The notes: a model not told the origin generated them from the letters alone. Counted from the stretch's first letter, positions 41,796 through 51,162 are shown. The stretch: 64,000 bases of DNA from Arthrobacter sp. MYb214 (GCF_002979865.1 NZ_PCPZ01000001.1:682001-746000), one strand, 5' to 3'. A program made the numbers and translations.

Positions 41796-42080
41796 CTAGA
41801 TGTTGAACCCCAAGGCCTGCATCTGATTCCGGCCGTCGACAAGGTTCTTCAGCACTTCATCAATCTGCGCTTCGAGTAGATCGGTCAGCGGGCAGGCAGG
41901 CGTCGTCAACGTCAAGTCGATTTCCAGGACTGAATCGCCGTCGAAACACCGTCCGTAAAGCAGGCCCAGGCCAACAATGTTGACTCCCAGCTCGAGGTCA
42001 TTCACGTCCTTGGGTGCTTCGTCGATTTCTGCGATCGGCCACGTTGCGCTCTCATGTGCACCATTTGCGGCTTCGGACAT
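41796..42080 (-). CDS. Degenerate second SufT-like (MIP18/DUF59) protein
   Basis: 94 aa. It matches the upstream SufT-like protein over nearly its whole length (ELGVNIV-LGLLYG, DLTLTTPACPLTD, QM-ALGFNI) but lacks about 20 residues near the C-terminus, the Trp/Pro-rich MPPWGPERIT loop, and has NDLELG where the paralogue has DPELG. It begins with a good ribosome site (GGGGAG) and has no stop or frameshift, so it may still be made. It reads as a tandem duplicate that lost a conserved loop by in-frame deletion. Function is doubtful. Confidence 0.7.
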   Translation of the reverse strand: MSEAANGAHESATWPIAEIDEAPKDVNDLELGVNIVGLGLLYGRCFDGDSVLEIDLTLTTPACPLTDLLEAQIDEVLKNLVDGRNQMQALGFNI

Positions 42081-42174
42081 GCGCTGCTCCCCGATTCTGC
42101 CCCGGGTACCCCTTTCCCTTTCGGCTCTTCCACGAGATACCAGAAGGAATGCAGGCCCCTCGGGCGTTAACGAA

Positions 42175-42211
42175 CAGAACCGCTCACCCCCGTAGGGAGC
42201 AAGCGGTTCTG
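42175..42211 (-). terminator. Hairpin after sufT
   Basis: CAGAACCGCT pairs with AGCGGTTCTG (42175-42184 with 42202-42211), 17 bp past the sufT stop on the minus strand. There is no long T-run. It separates sufT from its shortened copy. Confidence 0.65.
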
Positions 42212-42227
42212 CTTGAAACAGCCTAAA

Positions 42228-42572
42228 TTAGATGTTGAAGCCCAGGGCTCGCATCTGATCGCGACCGTCATCGGTGATTCGTTCTGGACCCCAAGGCGGC
42301 ATCCAGACCCAGTTCAAACGGTGGTCGTCCACAACGCTCTCCAGCGCCTGGCCGACCTGCTCTTCGATAATATCGGTGAGCGGGCAAGCGGCGGTTGTCA
42401 GTGTGAGGTCCAGCAAGAGTACGCCGTCTTCTGCGTACTTCAGGCCATACAGCAAACCCAGGTCGACAATATTGACACCCAGTTCAGGGTCAATGACGTC
42501 CTTGAGCGCTTCCTCAACGTCTTCCAGAGGAGTCGTAGCGGCTCCCGTGCTCTGTTCGGTCGATTCGCTCAT
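42228..42572 (-). CDS. sufT: SufT-like Fe-S cluster assembly factor (MIP18/DUF59)
   Basis: 114 aa, full family length. DPELGVNIVDLGLLYG, TLTTAACPLTDII with its conserved cysteine, and WMPPWGPERITDDGRDQMRALGF are all present. Such proteins help mature Fe-S enzymes after SufBCD assembly. It is the last gene of the suf run, 10 bp after sufC. sufS and sufU, which often lie between sufC and sufT in actinobacteria, are absent here. Confidence 0.92.
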   Translation of the reverse strand: MSESTEQSTGAATTPLEDVEEALKDVIDPELGVNIVDLGLLYGLKYAEDGVLLLDLTLTTAACPLTDIIEEQVGQALESVVDDHRLNWVWMPPWGPERITDDGRDQMRALGFNI

Positions 42573-42582
42573 GATTGTAACC

Positions 42583-43341
42583 TTAGGCCTTGACGTTCAG
42601 GTAACGGTCGTAGCCTTCTTCTTCCAGACGGTCAGCCAGTTCCGGGCCGCCCTGTTCTGCAACTCGGCCATCCACGAACACGTGCACGAATTCTGGCTTG
42701 ATGTAGCGCAGGATGCGGGTGTAGTGGGTGATGAGCAGGGTGCCCATTTCGTTCTCGTCCTGTGCGCGGTTAACGCCCTCGGAGACAACCTTCAGAGCGT
42801 CGACGTCCAGGCCGGAGTCGGTCTCGTCCAGCACTGCGAACTTGGGCTTGAACAGTTCCAGCTGCAGGATCTCGACGCGCTTCTTCTCGCCACCGGAGAA
42901 GCCTTCGTTGACGTTACGGCCAGCGAAGTCGGCATCGATCTTCAGCTTGCTCATAGCTTCCTTGACGTCCTTGGTCCAAGTACGAAGCTTTGGAGCTTCG
43001 CCGTCGATGGCGGTCTTGGCGGTACGCAGGAAGTTGGTCATGGTTACGCCTGGTACCTCTACCGGGTACTGCATAGCCAGGAACAGGCCAGCCTTGGCGC
43101 GCTCGTCGACGCTCATCTCCAGGACATCTTCACCATCGAGGGTGATGGAGCCGGAGGTGACGTTGTAGCGCGGGTGGCCAGCGATGGTCGAAGCCAAGGT
43201 CGACTTGCCCGAGCCGTTAGGGCCCATGATTGCGTGGGTTTCGCCGGTCTTGATGGTCAGGGTTACACCCTTGAGAATTTCCTTCTCGCCCTGCTCGGTG
43301 TCAATCGAGACGTGCAGGTCCTTGATTTCCAGAGTAGACAT
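42583..43341 (-). CDS. sufC: Fe-S cluster assembly ATPase SufC
   Basis: 252 aa ABC ATPase of the SufBC2D scaffold. Walker A GPNGSGKST, signature FSGGEKKRVEIL and Walker B FAVLDETDSGLD are typical for SufC; ALKVVSEGVNR follows. It powers cluster assembly on SufB/SufD. A 61-bp gap separates it from sufD. Confidence 0.97.
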   Translation of the reverse strand: MSTLEIKDLHVSIDTEQGEKEILKGVTLTIKTGETHAIMGPNGSGKSTLASTIAGHPRYNVTSGSITLDGEDVLEMSVDERAKAGLFLAMQYPVEVPGVTMTNFLRTAKTAIDGEAPKLRTWTKDVKEAMSKLKIDADFAGRNVNEGFSGGEKKRVEILQLELFKPKFAVLDETDSGLDVDALKVVSEGVNRAQDENEMGTLLITHYTRILRYIKPEFVHVFVDGRVAEQGGPELADRLEEEGYDRYLNVKA

Positions 43342-43402
43342 ACGTCGTTCCGTTTCTTTCTAAAAAGCGCTAAGGCTAAAAAGCTGGTGAAGCGAGCACT
43401 AC

Positions 43403-44683
43403 CTAGTTCTCGGTAGCAGCCAATTCTTCTTCGATGGTGTCGGTCAGTCGCTCCTGCAGAGCCTCATCGCCGATCTGCTGAACGATTTCGTTCAGGAATC
43501 CGCGAACTACCAAGCGGCGTGCGGTCTTTTCATCGATGCCGCGAGCCATCAGGTAGAAGAGGTGCTCATCGTCGAAGCGGCCGGTGGTCGATGCGTGGCC
43601 AGCACCATCGATCAGACCGGTTTCGATTTCAAGGTTCGGAACCGAATCAGCGCGGGCGCCATCGGTCAGAACCAGGTTGCGGTTGGCTTCGTAGGAGTCG
43701 GTACCAACAGCAGCCTTCTGGATCAGCACATCGCCAACCCACACGGTGTGTGCGTCCTTGCCCTGCAGCGCACCCTTGTACAGCACGTTCGACTTGCAGT
43801 TGGCCACAGCGTGGTCAACGAACAAGCGGTGCTCCAGGTGCTGGCCGGCATCTGCGAAGTACAAGCCGTAGAGCTCGATCTCAGCGCGTTCGCCGGTGAA
43901 GCGAGCCGACGGGTTCACGCGAACCAGGTCGCCACCGAAGGAAACAACAATGTGCTTGAACGAAGCGCCAGCAGCTACCAGCGCCTGCTGCGAGGAAGCG
44001 TGAACGGCGTCATCTTCCCAAGCCTGCAGGGAGATCACGGTCAAGCGGGCGTTGGCCTGGACGTCGAACTCGACGTTCTGTGCCAGCACTGCCGAACCGA
44101 CGTGGTCCAGCACAACAGTAGCCTCGGAATTTTCCTCGGCAACAACGATGAGGTGCTGAGCCGCCGCTGCCGGCGACTCGCCGGTGATGCGCAGGGTTGC
44201 GTTGGCACCTTCGGCGTTCTTCGGGATCGTCACAACGTGGGTCTCGGAAGCGAACTTCCAAGCGTTGGCCGACACGCGGTCATCCGGGGTATGCGCAACA
44301 CCGTTCAGCGCGTCGCCAGCCGGAACAACCGACAGCTTGGCGATTCCGTTGCCGGCGAGCTCTATCTTCGGAGCCGCGCCGGTGAGGTCATCGCTGTGCA
44401 GGCCCTTCAGGCGCTTGAGCGGGGTGAAGCGCCAGTCCTCTTCACGACCGGTCAGCTTGGCGAAGTCATCTACATTGGTGCTGGTCAGTCGACCGGCACG
44501 CGATGAATCGGGAACTCCAACTCCGCCGCCGTGGCTGTGCGCCTTGGTGGAGGCACCGGCCAGCGGCGAGCTGTCGTTGTCGTTGATCGGCGAAAGGTCT
44601 TCGCCCTCTTCGGTGAAACCAGGAATCGATGGTGCGCCGATGCGCGCCTTCTCTGCTGGGATATGGGTGGTGGTCTCCGACAT
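43403..44683 (-). CDS. sufD: Fe-S cluster assembly protein SufD
   Basis: 426 aa. An N-terminal extension of about 65 residues, rich in Ser, Gly and Pro, precedes the helical part (EEDWRFTPLKRLKGL), the long beta-helix core and the C-terminal FYLMARGIDEKTARRLVVRGFLNEIV that binds SufC. The beta-helix His of LEHRLFVDHAVANCKSNVLYKG is conserved. It starts two bases after sufB ends. Confidence 0.95.
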   Translation of the reverse strand: MSETTTHIPAEKARIGAPSIPGFTEEGEDLSPINDNDSSPLAGASTKAHSHGGGVGVPDSSRAGRLTSTNVDDFAKLTGREEDWRFTPLKRLKGLHSDDLTGAAPKIELAGNGIAKLSVVPAGDALNGVAHTPDDRVSANAWKFASETHVVTIPKNAEGANATLRITGESPAAAAQHLIVVAEENSEATVVLDHVGSAVLAQNVEFDVQANARLTVISLQAWEDDAVHASSQQALVAAGASFKHIVVSFGGDLVRVNPSARFTGERAEIELYGLYFADAGQHLEHRLFVDHAVANCKSNVLYKGALQGKDAHTVWVGDVLIQKAAVGTDSYEANRNLVLTDGARADSVPNLEIETGLIDGAGHASTTGRFDDEHLFYLMARGIDEKTARRLVVRGFLNEIVQQIGDEALQERLTDTIEEELAATEN

Positions 44684-44685
44684 TC

Positions 44686-46146
44686 TTAGCCGACCGATCC
44701 TTCCATCTGAAGTTCAATAAGGCGGTTCAGTTCCAGCGCGTACTCCATAGGCAGCTCGCGTGCGATTGGCTCAACGAAGCCGCGCACGATCATTGCCATG
44801 GCCTCGTCCTCGGCCATGCCGCGGGACATCAGGTAGAACAGCTGCTCTTCGGAAACGCGCGAGACGGTCGCCTCGTGGCCCATGGTTACGTCGTCCTCGC
44901 GGACGTCGATGTACGGGTAGGTATCCGAACGCGAGATCTGGTCGACCAGCAACGCGTCGCAGACCACCGAGTTCTTGGTGCCCTTGGCGCCTTCCTGGAC
45001 CTGGACCAGGCCGCGGTAAGCCGAGCGGCCACCGTTACGAGCCACCGACTTGGCCACAATGGCCGAAGAGGTGTTCGGAGCGATGTGGACCATCTTGGAT
45101 CCGGTGTCCTGGTGCTGGCCCTCGCCGGCGAAGGCGATGGACAGGGTCTCACCCTTGGCGCGTTCGCCAACGAGGTAAACGGCTGGGTACTTCATGGTGA
45201 CCTTCGAGCCGATGTTGCCATCGACCCATTCCATGGTGGCGCCTTCTTCGCAGACGGCACGCTTGGTCACCAGGTTGTAGACGTTGTTCGACCAGTTCTG
45301 GATCGTGGTGTAGCGAACGCGGGCGTCCTTCTTCACGATGATTTCCACAACGGCAGAGTGCAGCGAATCCGACTGGTAGATCGGTGCGGTGCAACCCTCG
45401 ATATAGTGAACGTAGGAGCCCTCATCAGCGATGATCAGGGTGCGTTCGAACTGGCCCATGTTTTCCGTGTTGATGCGGAAGTAAGCCTGCAGCGGGATCT
45501 CCACATGTACGCCCTTCGGGACGTACACGAACGAGCCGCCGGACCACACGGCAGTGTTCAGCGAAGCGAACTTGTTGTCGCCCGCTGGAATGACCGAGCC
45601 GAAGTACTCCTGGAAGATCTCCGGGTGCTCCTTCAGTCCAGTGTCGGTGTCAAGGAAGATGACGCCCTGGGCTTCAAGGTCTTCACGCAGCTGGTGGTAG
45701 ACAACCTCGGACTCGTACTGGGCGGCAACGCCGGACACCAGACGCTGCTTTTCAGCCTCTGGAATACCCAACTTGTCGTAGGTGTTCTTGATGTCTTCTG
45801 GAAGTTCTTCCCAGGAGGTCGCCTGCTTCTCGGTGGAACGCACGAAGTACTTGATGTTGTCGAAATCAATACCCGAGAGGTCTGGACCCCAGGTAGGCAT
45901 TGGCTTGCGATTGAAGTACTTCAGTGCCTTCTGGCGACGCTCCAGCATCCATTCTGGCTCGGACTTCAGGGCGGAAATATTCGCCACCACGTCCTTGTCG
46001 ACGCCACGGCGCGCATTTGCACCCGCGTCGTTCTTGTCTGACCAGCCGTATTCGTAATTGCCGATTCCGTGGAGTTCGGGGTTCTTCTCCAGAATTTCGG
46101 AAATTACACCCGGGTCGGCAGACTCCTGTGCAATCTGATCCGTCAT
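44686..46146 (-). CDS. sufB: Fe-S cluster assembly protein SufB
   Basis: 486 aa scaffold protein. Key blocks are [11 protein letters not shown]-like start ([18 protein letters not shown]), [40 protein letters not shown] with the conserved Cys, and [21 protein letters not shown] at the end for SufC contact. The ATG overlaps the sufR stop (ATGA), so it is coupled to the regulator. Confidence 0.97.
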   Translation of the reverse strand: MTDQIAQESADPGVISEILEKNPELHGIGNYEYGWSDKNDAGANARRGVDKDVVANISALKSEPEWMLERRQKALKYFNRKPMPTWGPDLSGIDFDNIKYFVRSTEKQATSWEELPEDIKNTYDKLGIPEAEKQRLVSGVAAQYESEVVYHQLREDLEAQGVIFLDTDTGLKEHPEIFQEYFGSVIPAGDNKFASLNTAVWSGGSFVYVPKGVHVEIPLQAYFRINTENMGQFERTLIIADEGSYVHYIEGCTAPIYQSDSLHSAVVEIIVKKDARVRYTTIQNWSNNVYNLVTKRAVCEEGATMEWVDGNIGSKVTMKYPAVYLVGERAKGETLSIAFAGEGQHQDTGSKMVHIAPNTSSAIVAKSVARNGGRSAYRGLVQVQEGAKGTKNSVVCDALLVDQISRSDTYPYIDVREDDVTMGHEATVSRVSEEQLFYLMSRGMAEDEAMAMIVRGFVEPIARELPMEYALELNRLIELQMEGSVG

Positions 46147-46928
46147 CGCGGCCTCTCCTGCTTCGTGAACTGAATTCGAGTTCTTTTCTCAGCGCGCATT
46201 GGCGCCTTTTCACGCCCCACAGGGATGTGGGTCGTGCACACGTGTCCTCCACCGGCCAAGGTCGACAGTCGTCGGACGTCGACGCCTAGCAAGCGGGCGA
46301 ACATTTCCGTTTCCATGTCGCAAAACACTGGAAACTCTCGTGCCAAGTCTTGTATCGGGCAGTGTCCCTGGCATAGCTGCACGCTATGCATCAGGGCAGT
46401 TGCCACTTTGGTATCCACTTTTCGGGTGTATCCCACGAATCCATCTGCACTGAGCAAATTGCCCAGCACCTCGGCTCGTGCTTCCAGCCCTTCAACGCCG
46501 ACCAGCGCCTTGGCGTATCGATCTTCCATTGATGCGAAGCGGTTACGCGCAAACTTGCGAATCGCGTCCTCTCCGGCCGCATCGCCGAGCATCTTCAATG
46601 CGTCGGAAGCAATCTCCAGGTAATCGTTGCCCAACTTCGTCTGCCCGCGGTGCGAAAGCACGTAGCGACGCGACGGACGTCCAGCACCGGTTTTCTGGTT
46701 GGCTACCAGTTTCACCTCTACGAGTCCCGATTTTGAGAGCGCGTCGAGGTGACGGCGGACCGCAGCAGGCGTGAAGCCCAGCTTGCTTCCAAGCTCGGCA
46801 GCACTGACCGGCCCATCCTCGAGTACTGCGTACAGGACGCGGTCGCGCGTACGCTCCTCGGTATCCCCAACTGCGCCAACTGTCGCGGCAGTGGAGCCAC
46901 TAGCTGATTCTGAATTTGATGAATACAC
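46143..46928 (-). CDS. sufR: SufR-type Fe-S-sensing transcriptional repressor of the suf operon
   Basis: 261 aa from the GTG at 46928. A winged-helix domain ([36 protein letters not shown]) precedes a ligand domain with clustered cysteines: [23 protein letters not shown] and GGGHVCTTH, as expected for a 2Fe-2S or 4Fe-4S sensor. The longer frame from ATG 46988 would place a perfect operator palindrome and the -35 box inside the gene, and CATGAT lies exactly six bases before the GTG; a leaderless GTG start is therefore preferred, with 46988 as alternative. It represses suf genes when Fe-S clusters are sufficient. Confidence 0.85.
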   Translation of the reverse strand: MYSSNSESASGSTAATVGAVGDTEERTRDRVLYAVLEDGPVSAAELGSKLGFTPAAVRRHLDALSKSGLVEVKLVANQKTGAGRPSRRYVLSHRGQTKLGNDYLEIASDALKMLGDAAGEDAIRKFARNRFASMEDRYAKALVGVEGLEARAEVLGNLLSADGFVGYTRKVDTKVATALMHSVQLCQGHCPIQDLAREFPVFCDMETEMFARLLGVDVRRLSTLAGGGHVCTTHIPVGREKAPMRAEKRTRIQFTKQERPR

Positions 46929-46934
46929 AACACA

Positions 46935-46981
46935 ATCATGCGTAAATTTTTGCTCTAGGTCTAGTAAGGAAGGACTTACTA
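46935..46981 (-). promoter_or_regulatory. suf promoter with SufR-type operator
   Basis: On the minus strand TAGACC (46963-46958), 17-bp spacer, CATGAT (46940-46935). Just upstream and touching the -35 box lies TAGTAAG-N6-CTTACTA (46962-46981), a perfect inverted repeat with 7-bp arms. Position and symmetry fit a repressor site for the SufR encoded next door. Confidence 0.7.
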
Positions 46982-47118
46982 AGGACATGCTTGCCCGACT
47001 AGTGCGTTACTTGAATCGAACCTCTGACACTCCCATTGTCCCGCCCACCTCAACGGAACTCGAGGGTTGGTGACAAAACACTCAGCTCAGCCAGTTCGAC
47101 ATGTCGTAGAATGTTTCA

Positions 47119-48072
47119 GTGTCTTCTGTAACTCCCAGCCTTGTCATCAACGAGCTGGCTAAAGATTTAGGTCCAGTCCCCGCCTTGGACAATCGCATGT
47201 TGCGAGTCCTGGAGTCGGTGTCCCTAAAAGCTTATCCGGGTCAGGTCACCACGCTTTTAGGAGCTAACGGAGCCGGCAAATCCACGACCCTCGCTTGTGC
47301 CCAGGGGCTGCTTCAGCCCGAAGGCGGAACCGTCGAACTCCTGGGCCAGAACCCCTTCGGCGACAATCCCGAATTGCGTTCCCGCGTCGGAGTCATGCTC
47401 CAAGACGGAGGGTTGCCACCCTCAATGCGACCGGTTCCGCTCTTGAGGCACGTCGCTTCCCTCTATCAGAAGCCCATTGATATTGATGCGTTGATCACAC
47501 GGTTGGATCTCGAATCATTTGGCACCCGCACGATCCGCCGTCTCTCTGGTGGCCAGAAGCAGCGCGTCGCCTTGGCCCTGGCGCTGGCCGGAGATCCGGA
47601 AGTGCTCTTCCTCGATGAACCAAGTGCTGGGCTGGATCCGCAGTCCCGCCAGGTAGTCTTCGACCTCATTGCCGAACTTCGCGATGCAGGAAAGGCCATC
47701 ATCCTCACCACCCACCTCATGGATGACGCGCAACGCCTCAGCGACTACGTCTACATCATCGACAAGGGCTGCACCGTGGCGCAAGGCACCGTGGCCGAGC
47801 TGACGGCCCGCGCTGCCGAAGACCAGGACACCCGCCCGGTGTCCTTCTCCGCCCCAGCAGGGCTGCGCCTACCTGAACCACCGGCAGGATTGCACCTGGA
47901 GGAGACCGGAGTCGGCCAATACCGGCTCGACGGGGTCAACTCCCCCGAACACTTGAACTGGCTAACCCATTGGTGGCTCCAGGAGGGCATTTTGCCAACC
48001 GAGCTCAACTTGCAGTCACGAAGCCTCGAAGACGTTTTCCTCGAAATCGCACAGAAGGAGGGAAGGGCATGA
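47119..48072 (+). CDS. ABC transporter ATP-binding protein (exporter type)
   Basis: 317 aa. Walker A GANGAGKST, signature LSGGQKQRVAL, Walker B VLFLDEPSAGLD and the H-loop LTTHLMDD are complete, with a C-terminal extension of about 90 residues as in drug/daunorubicin-type exporters. GTG at 47119; TAGAAT lies exactly six bases before it, fitting a leaderless start. It is coupled by an ATGA overlap to the permease gene. In actinobacteria this pair commonly sits between suf and ctaA and may serve haem/cytochrome biogenesis, but cargo is unknown. Confidence 0.9.
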   Translation: MSSVTPSLVINELAKDLGPVPALDNRMLRVLESVSLKAYPGQVTTLLGANGAGKSTTLACAQGLLQPEGGTVELLGQNPFGDNPELRSRVGVMLQDGGLPPSMRPVPLLRHVASLYQKPIDIDALITRLDLESFGTRTIRRLSGGQKQRVALALALAGDPEVLFLDEPSAGLDPQSRQVVFDLIAELRDAGKAIILTTHLMDDAQRLSDYVYIIDKGCTVAQGTVAELTARAAEDQDTRPVSFSAPAGLRLPEPPAGLHLEETGVGQYRLDGVNSPEHLNWLTHWWLQEGILPTELNLQSRSLEDVFLEIAQKEGRA

Positions 48073-48833
48073 GCCAAACACAGGCACGCTCCAATGCTGT
48101 CTCGCCACTGCGCCGAATCCTGAACCAGGGTAAATACGAATCCATCCAGATGCTCAGCAATGGCGAACAGCTCATTCTCGCTGTTGTCATGCCGCTCATT
48201 GCGCTCTTCGTGCTCACCCTGACCGATCTGGTCAAGGATGTCGCAGACCGCAGCATTGATGCCGCCGTTCCTGGCGTCTTGGCCTTGTGCGTCATTTCGA
48301 CGGCTTTCACCGGGCAGGGAATTGGCACCGGATTTGACCGCCGCTATGGCGTGCTGACCATGTTCTCCACTACGCCGCTGGGGAAAACCGGACTGATTTT
48401 CGGCAAGGTCATTGCCGTGCTGTCGGTCCTGCTGATCCAGGTCGTCTTAATCTGCTCTGTCTCCTTGTTGTTCCTGGACTGGCATCCGAACCCCTGGGGC
48501 ATTGCTCCGGCTATACTCTTCCTGCTCTTGGGCGCAGCCGCGTTTACCGCGCTAGGCCTGCTGATTGCCGGCACCGTCCGCCCTGAAGCGACGTTGGCGA
48601 TCACCAACCTTGCCTGGATCCTGCTGGCCGGTGCCGGCGGTGTCCTCTACCCCTTGAGCATGGCCCCTGATTGGGCCCAGCCAACCCTGAATGCGCTGCC
48701 ATCGGCAGCGCTGGGCGATGCCATGCGCGATGCCCTGATCCACGGCCAGTTCAGCATTGCTGGCCTTATCTTCTTGATCCTTTGGTCAGCAGTTGGCTCC
48801 TTTGCAGCCATCAAGCTGTTCAAATGGAGCTGA
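48069..48833 (+). CDS. ABC-2 type transporter permease
   Basis: 254 aa with six membrane segments: GEQLILAVVMPLIALFVL, VLALCVISTAFTGQGIG, a pair around residues 105-155, LAWILLAGAGGVLYPLS and a last one near the C-terminus. Layout is that of ABC-2 exporters. The ATG at 48069 overlaps the ATPase stop. It is followed by ctaA after 32 bp. Confidence 0.88.
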   Translation: MSQTQARSNAVSPLRRILNQGKYESIQMLSNGEQLILAVVMPLIALFVLTLTDLVKDVADRSIDAAVPGVLALCVISTAFTGQGIGTGFDRRYGVLTMFSTTPLGKTGLIFGKVIAVLSVLLIQVVLICSVSLLFLDWHPNPWGIAPAILFLLLGAAAFTALGLLIAGTVRPEATLAITNLAWILLAGAGGVLYPLSMAPDWAQPTLNALPSAALGDAMRDALIHGQFSIAGLIFLILWSAVGSFAAIKLFKWS

Positions 48834-48865
48834 CCACCACCCAAATTCCGAAAAGGGAGATTTCA

Positions 48866-49804
48866 ATGTCTTCAGCCCAAGCCACCCAGAGCTGGGCCGA
48901 TAAACTGCCCACGAAGGTCACTCGCCTCGTGCATGGTCTCGCGATCGCATCCCTGATCTCGCAGATTGGCATTATCGTCACCGGTGGAGCCGTACGCTTG
49001 ACGAATTCGGGCCTCGGCTGCTCCCACTGGCCCAATTGCGTTCCCGGTTCGATGACCCCTGTCCCGGAAATGGGCATCCATGGAATCATCGAGTTCGGCA
49101 ACCGCCTGCTGACCTTTGTCCTGCTGGTCATCGCTGTCGCGTTCCTGATCTCCATCTGGAAGATGCGCCCTACCCACCGCACCCTGTTCAAGCTGTCCAT
49201 CGGCTTGCTCGCCGGCATCGCGTTGCAGGCACTCATCGGAGCCATCACCGTGTGGACCGGACTGAACGCTTGGGTCGTTTCGGTGCACTTCCTGATTTCC
49301 GGCGCACTGGTCATCATGGCAACATTCCAGGTGAACCGCACCGCCAAGGAACTGAAGAACCGCAAGTTCGATCAGAGCAGCAAGTCGATCCGCCAGCTCT
49401 CCTTCGCCGCATGGATCTTCTCCCTGCTCGCAGTGGCATTCGGAACTATCGTGACCGGCACCGGACCGCATGCAGGCGATGCCGATGCCCCGCGCCACTT
49501 GTTCGATCCACTGCTGGTAACCCGCATGCATACTGCTCCGGTGTACTTGCTCGTTGCCGCAACCATCGTGGTGCTGATTCTGGCCTACAAGCAGGGCGGA
49601 AACATCCAGCTTCGCATCGCCATCTGGTGGCTTGTCGCGGCAATTGCGGTCCAGGCAGCAATTGGCTACATCCAGCATTTCAATGGGCTGCCAGTCGCCC
49701 TGGTACTCTCCCACATGCTCGGCGCGAGCTTGCTGCTTGCCGCCTCCGCAAACGTCTGGGATCGGGCTGCCATCCTTCCGGAATACCAGCGCAACGATTC
49801 CTAG
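48866..49804 (+). CDS. ctaA: Haem A synthase (COX15/CtaA)
   Basis: 312 aa, eight membrane segments. The first loop has GGAVRLTNSGLGCSHWPNC with the CtaA cysteine pair, and helices carry haem-ligand histidines (EMGIHGIIEFGNR, VVSVHFLIS, TRMHTAPVYL, LVLSHMLGA). It oxidises haem O to haem A for cytochrome aa3 oxidase. The ATG has AAGGGAG nine bases upstream. Its partner ctaB lies 1.6 kb further on, on the other strand. Confidence 0.95.
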   Translation: MSSAQATQSWADKLPTKVTRLVHGLAIASLISQIGIIVTGGAVRLTNSGLGCSHWPNCVPGSMTPVPEMGIHGIIEFGNRLLTFVLLVIAVAFLISIWKMRPTHRTLFKLSIGLLAGIALQALIGAITVWTGLNAWVVSVHFLISGALVIMATFQVNRTAKELKNRKFDQSSKSIRQLSFAAWIFSLLAVAFGTIVTGTGPHAGDADAPRHLFDPLLVTRMHTAPVYLLVAATIVVLILAYKQGGNIQLRIAIWWLVAAIAVQAAIGYIQHFNGLPVALVLSHMLGASLLLAASANVWDRAAILPEYQRNDS

Positions 49805-49819
49805 AATCCTGAGTAAATG

Positions 49820-49862
49820 ACTGGGGGTTGCCCTGCACTCGATGTGCAAGGCAACCCCCAGT
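49820..49862. terminator. Bidirectional terminator after ctaA
   Basis: A perfect 13-bp outer stem (49820-49832 with 49850-49862) continues into an inner TGCAC/GTGCA stem. It ends ctaA and the convergent HAAS-domain gene. Confidence 0.88.
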
Positions 49863-49865
49863 TGC

Positions 49866-50822
49866 TTAACGCTGTCCCCCGGCCGTTCCACGGCGCGTGA
49901 ACCACATCAAACCATAAAGTCCAAAGAAGAAATAGACTGTTCCGGCTAGCCAGAATGCCGCAAGCAGCAGGCCTTGATCCACGGTGGAAACCGCAAGAAG
50001 GGCGGCGCCGTTAGCGCAGGTAGCCCATAGAGCAATCCGGGAATTGGACAAGAACCCGATGCCGCCGGCCAAGCCCAGGGCAAGGTATGCGTACAAGGCG
50101 ACGTTCGGCTCGATACTCGTGAACGATGCGGCTCCCAGGAGCACGACTGGCAATAGCAGAGCAGTGCCACCAATGATGCGGATCAACTTTGAACGCGGTT
50201 CTCGATTCACCGATTTGGACGAACGCCCATTGATTCCGACTAGCATCCATGCTGCGACCATTGACGGGATATAGAAGATTCCACTGCTGGTAATTAATCC
50301 GGCAACGAGCGCTGTCATGCACAAGGCCGCCGCGTAGCCGTAGATTCGTGCCGCTTTTCCCTTCATGACCGCGGTGGCCGCTACGCCAAGTCCGAATATT
50401 GCGAAGATCAGCAGTTGCAATGCGCCTTGCTCATATATCGAGTCGTAGCTACTGCCCTCACCTTCTGGCACAGAAGCGCCAAAAATCAGGTCACCCAGGG
50501 TATCTGCCAGAGTCGTATCGATGATGGAGACAAGGACACCGAGGACCAGTGCCACCGCACCGAGCACCAAGCTATTCCTGCGTAGGATGGCCCGCTCCTG
50601 CGGAGCCGCGTACTCGGCCATCAGAGGGGCTGCAACAGCTTCAGGACTGCCTAGCGCGGCGAGGATTTGGTCATCATCCCTGCCTAGGGCTCGGCCATCC
50701 TCGATATGCTGCGCCACATCCTCCAGAAGCTCTACGCCCATATCCCTTGGAGCACCGCGCAGGAGCTTCCCCAATTCCCGCAAATACGCTTCCGCACTGT
50801 ACTGCTCAGCTGTCGATGCCAT
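49866..50822 (-). CDS. HAAS (DUF1700-like) domain membrane protein
   Basis: 318 aa. The N-terminal 80 residues (SAEAYLRELGKLLRGAPRD, LLEDVAQHIEDG, AALGSPEAVAAPLMAEY) are the HAAS helical domain, usually paired with PadR regulators. Seven to eight membrane segments follow. The ATG at 50822 has TTGGAGAG upstream and lies 17 bases inside the padR gene. Members are thought to be membrane partners of PadR systems with envelope or sensing roles; the exact function is unknown. Confidence 0.85.
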   Translation of the reverse strand: MASTAEQYSAEAYLRELGKLLRGAPRDMGVELLEDVAQHIEDGRALGRDDDQILAALGSPEAVAAPLMAEYAAPQERAILRRNSLVLGAVALVLGVLVSIIDTTLADTLGDLIFGASVPEGEGSSYDSIYEQGALQLLIFAIFGLGVAATAVMKGKAARIYGYAAALCMTALVAGLITSSGIFYIPSMVAAWMLVGINGRSSKSVNREPRSKLIRIIGGTALLLPVVLLGAASFTSIEPNVALYAYLALGLAGGIGFLSNSRIALWATCANGAALLAVSTVDQGLLLAAFWLAGTVYFFFGLYGLMWFTRRGTAGGQR

Positions 50823-51156
50823 GTTGCTCTCCAAGTAGATCGGTGACTTGCATTGAAATTGCTTCCCATACCCCGCGGAACTCGCCAACCATCAGATGCC
50901 CGTGCTCGGTAATGGTGTAGTACTTCCGTTTGCGTCCCGACGCGCCTTCTTCCCAGTAGGTTTCTACCAGCCCAGTGGCTTTCATGCGCGCCAGCAACGG
51001 ATACAGGCTCCCCTCGCCGGCGGTAAGCTTCCGCGCGGTGAGCTCTTCTGCCAGCTCCAACCCGTATTTATCTCCGCTGGCTAACGAAGCCAGCACACAG
51101 TACTCAAGGACGCCCTTGCGTATATTCGTGGCGATTTTCTCGCGTTGATCGGACAT
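50806..51156 (-). CDS. PadR family transcriptional regulator
   Basis: 116 aa from the ATG at 51156 (MSDQREKIATN). The PadR winged helix is clear: LEYCVLASLASGDKYGLELAEELTAR, then EGSLYPLLARMKATGLVETYW and GRKRKYYTITEHG. It is a repressor that responds to small molecules. Two palindromic operators lie directly upstream and TATGGT sits exactly six bases before the ATG, so it is probably leaderless and autoregulated. It overlaps the HAAS gene start. Confidence 0.93.
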   Translation of the reverse strand: MSDQREKIATNIRKGVLEYCVLASLASGDKYGLELAEELTARKLTAGEGSLYPLLARMKATGLVETYWEEGASGRKRKYYTITEHGHLMVGEFRGVWEAISMQVTDLLGEQHGIDS

Positions 51157-51162
51157 GCGATA

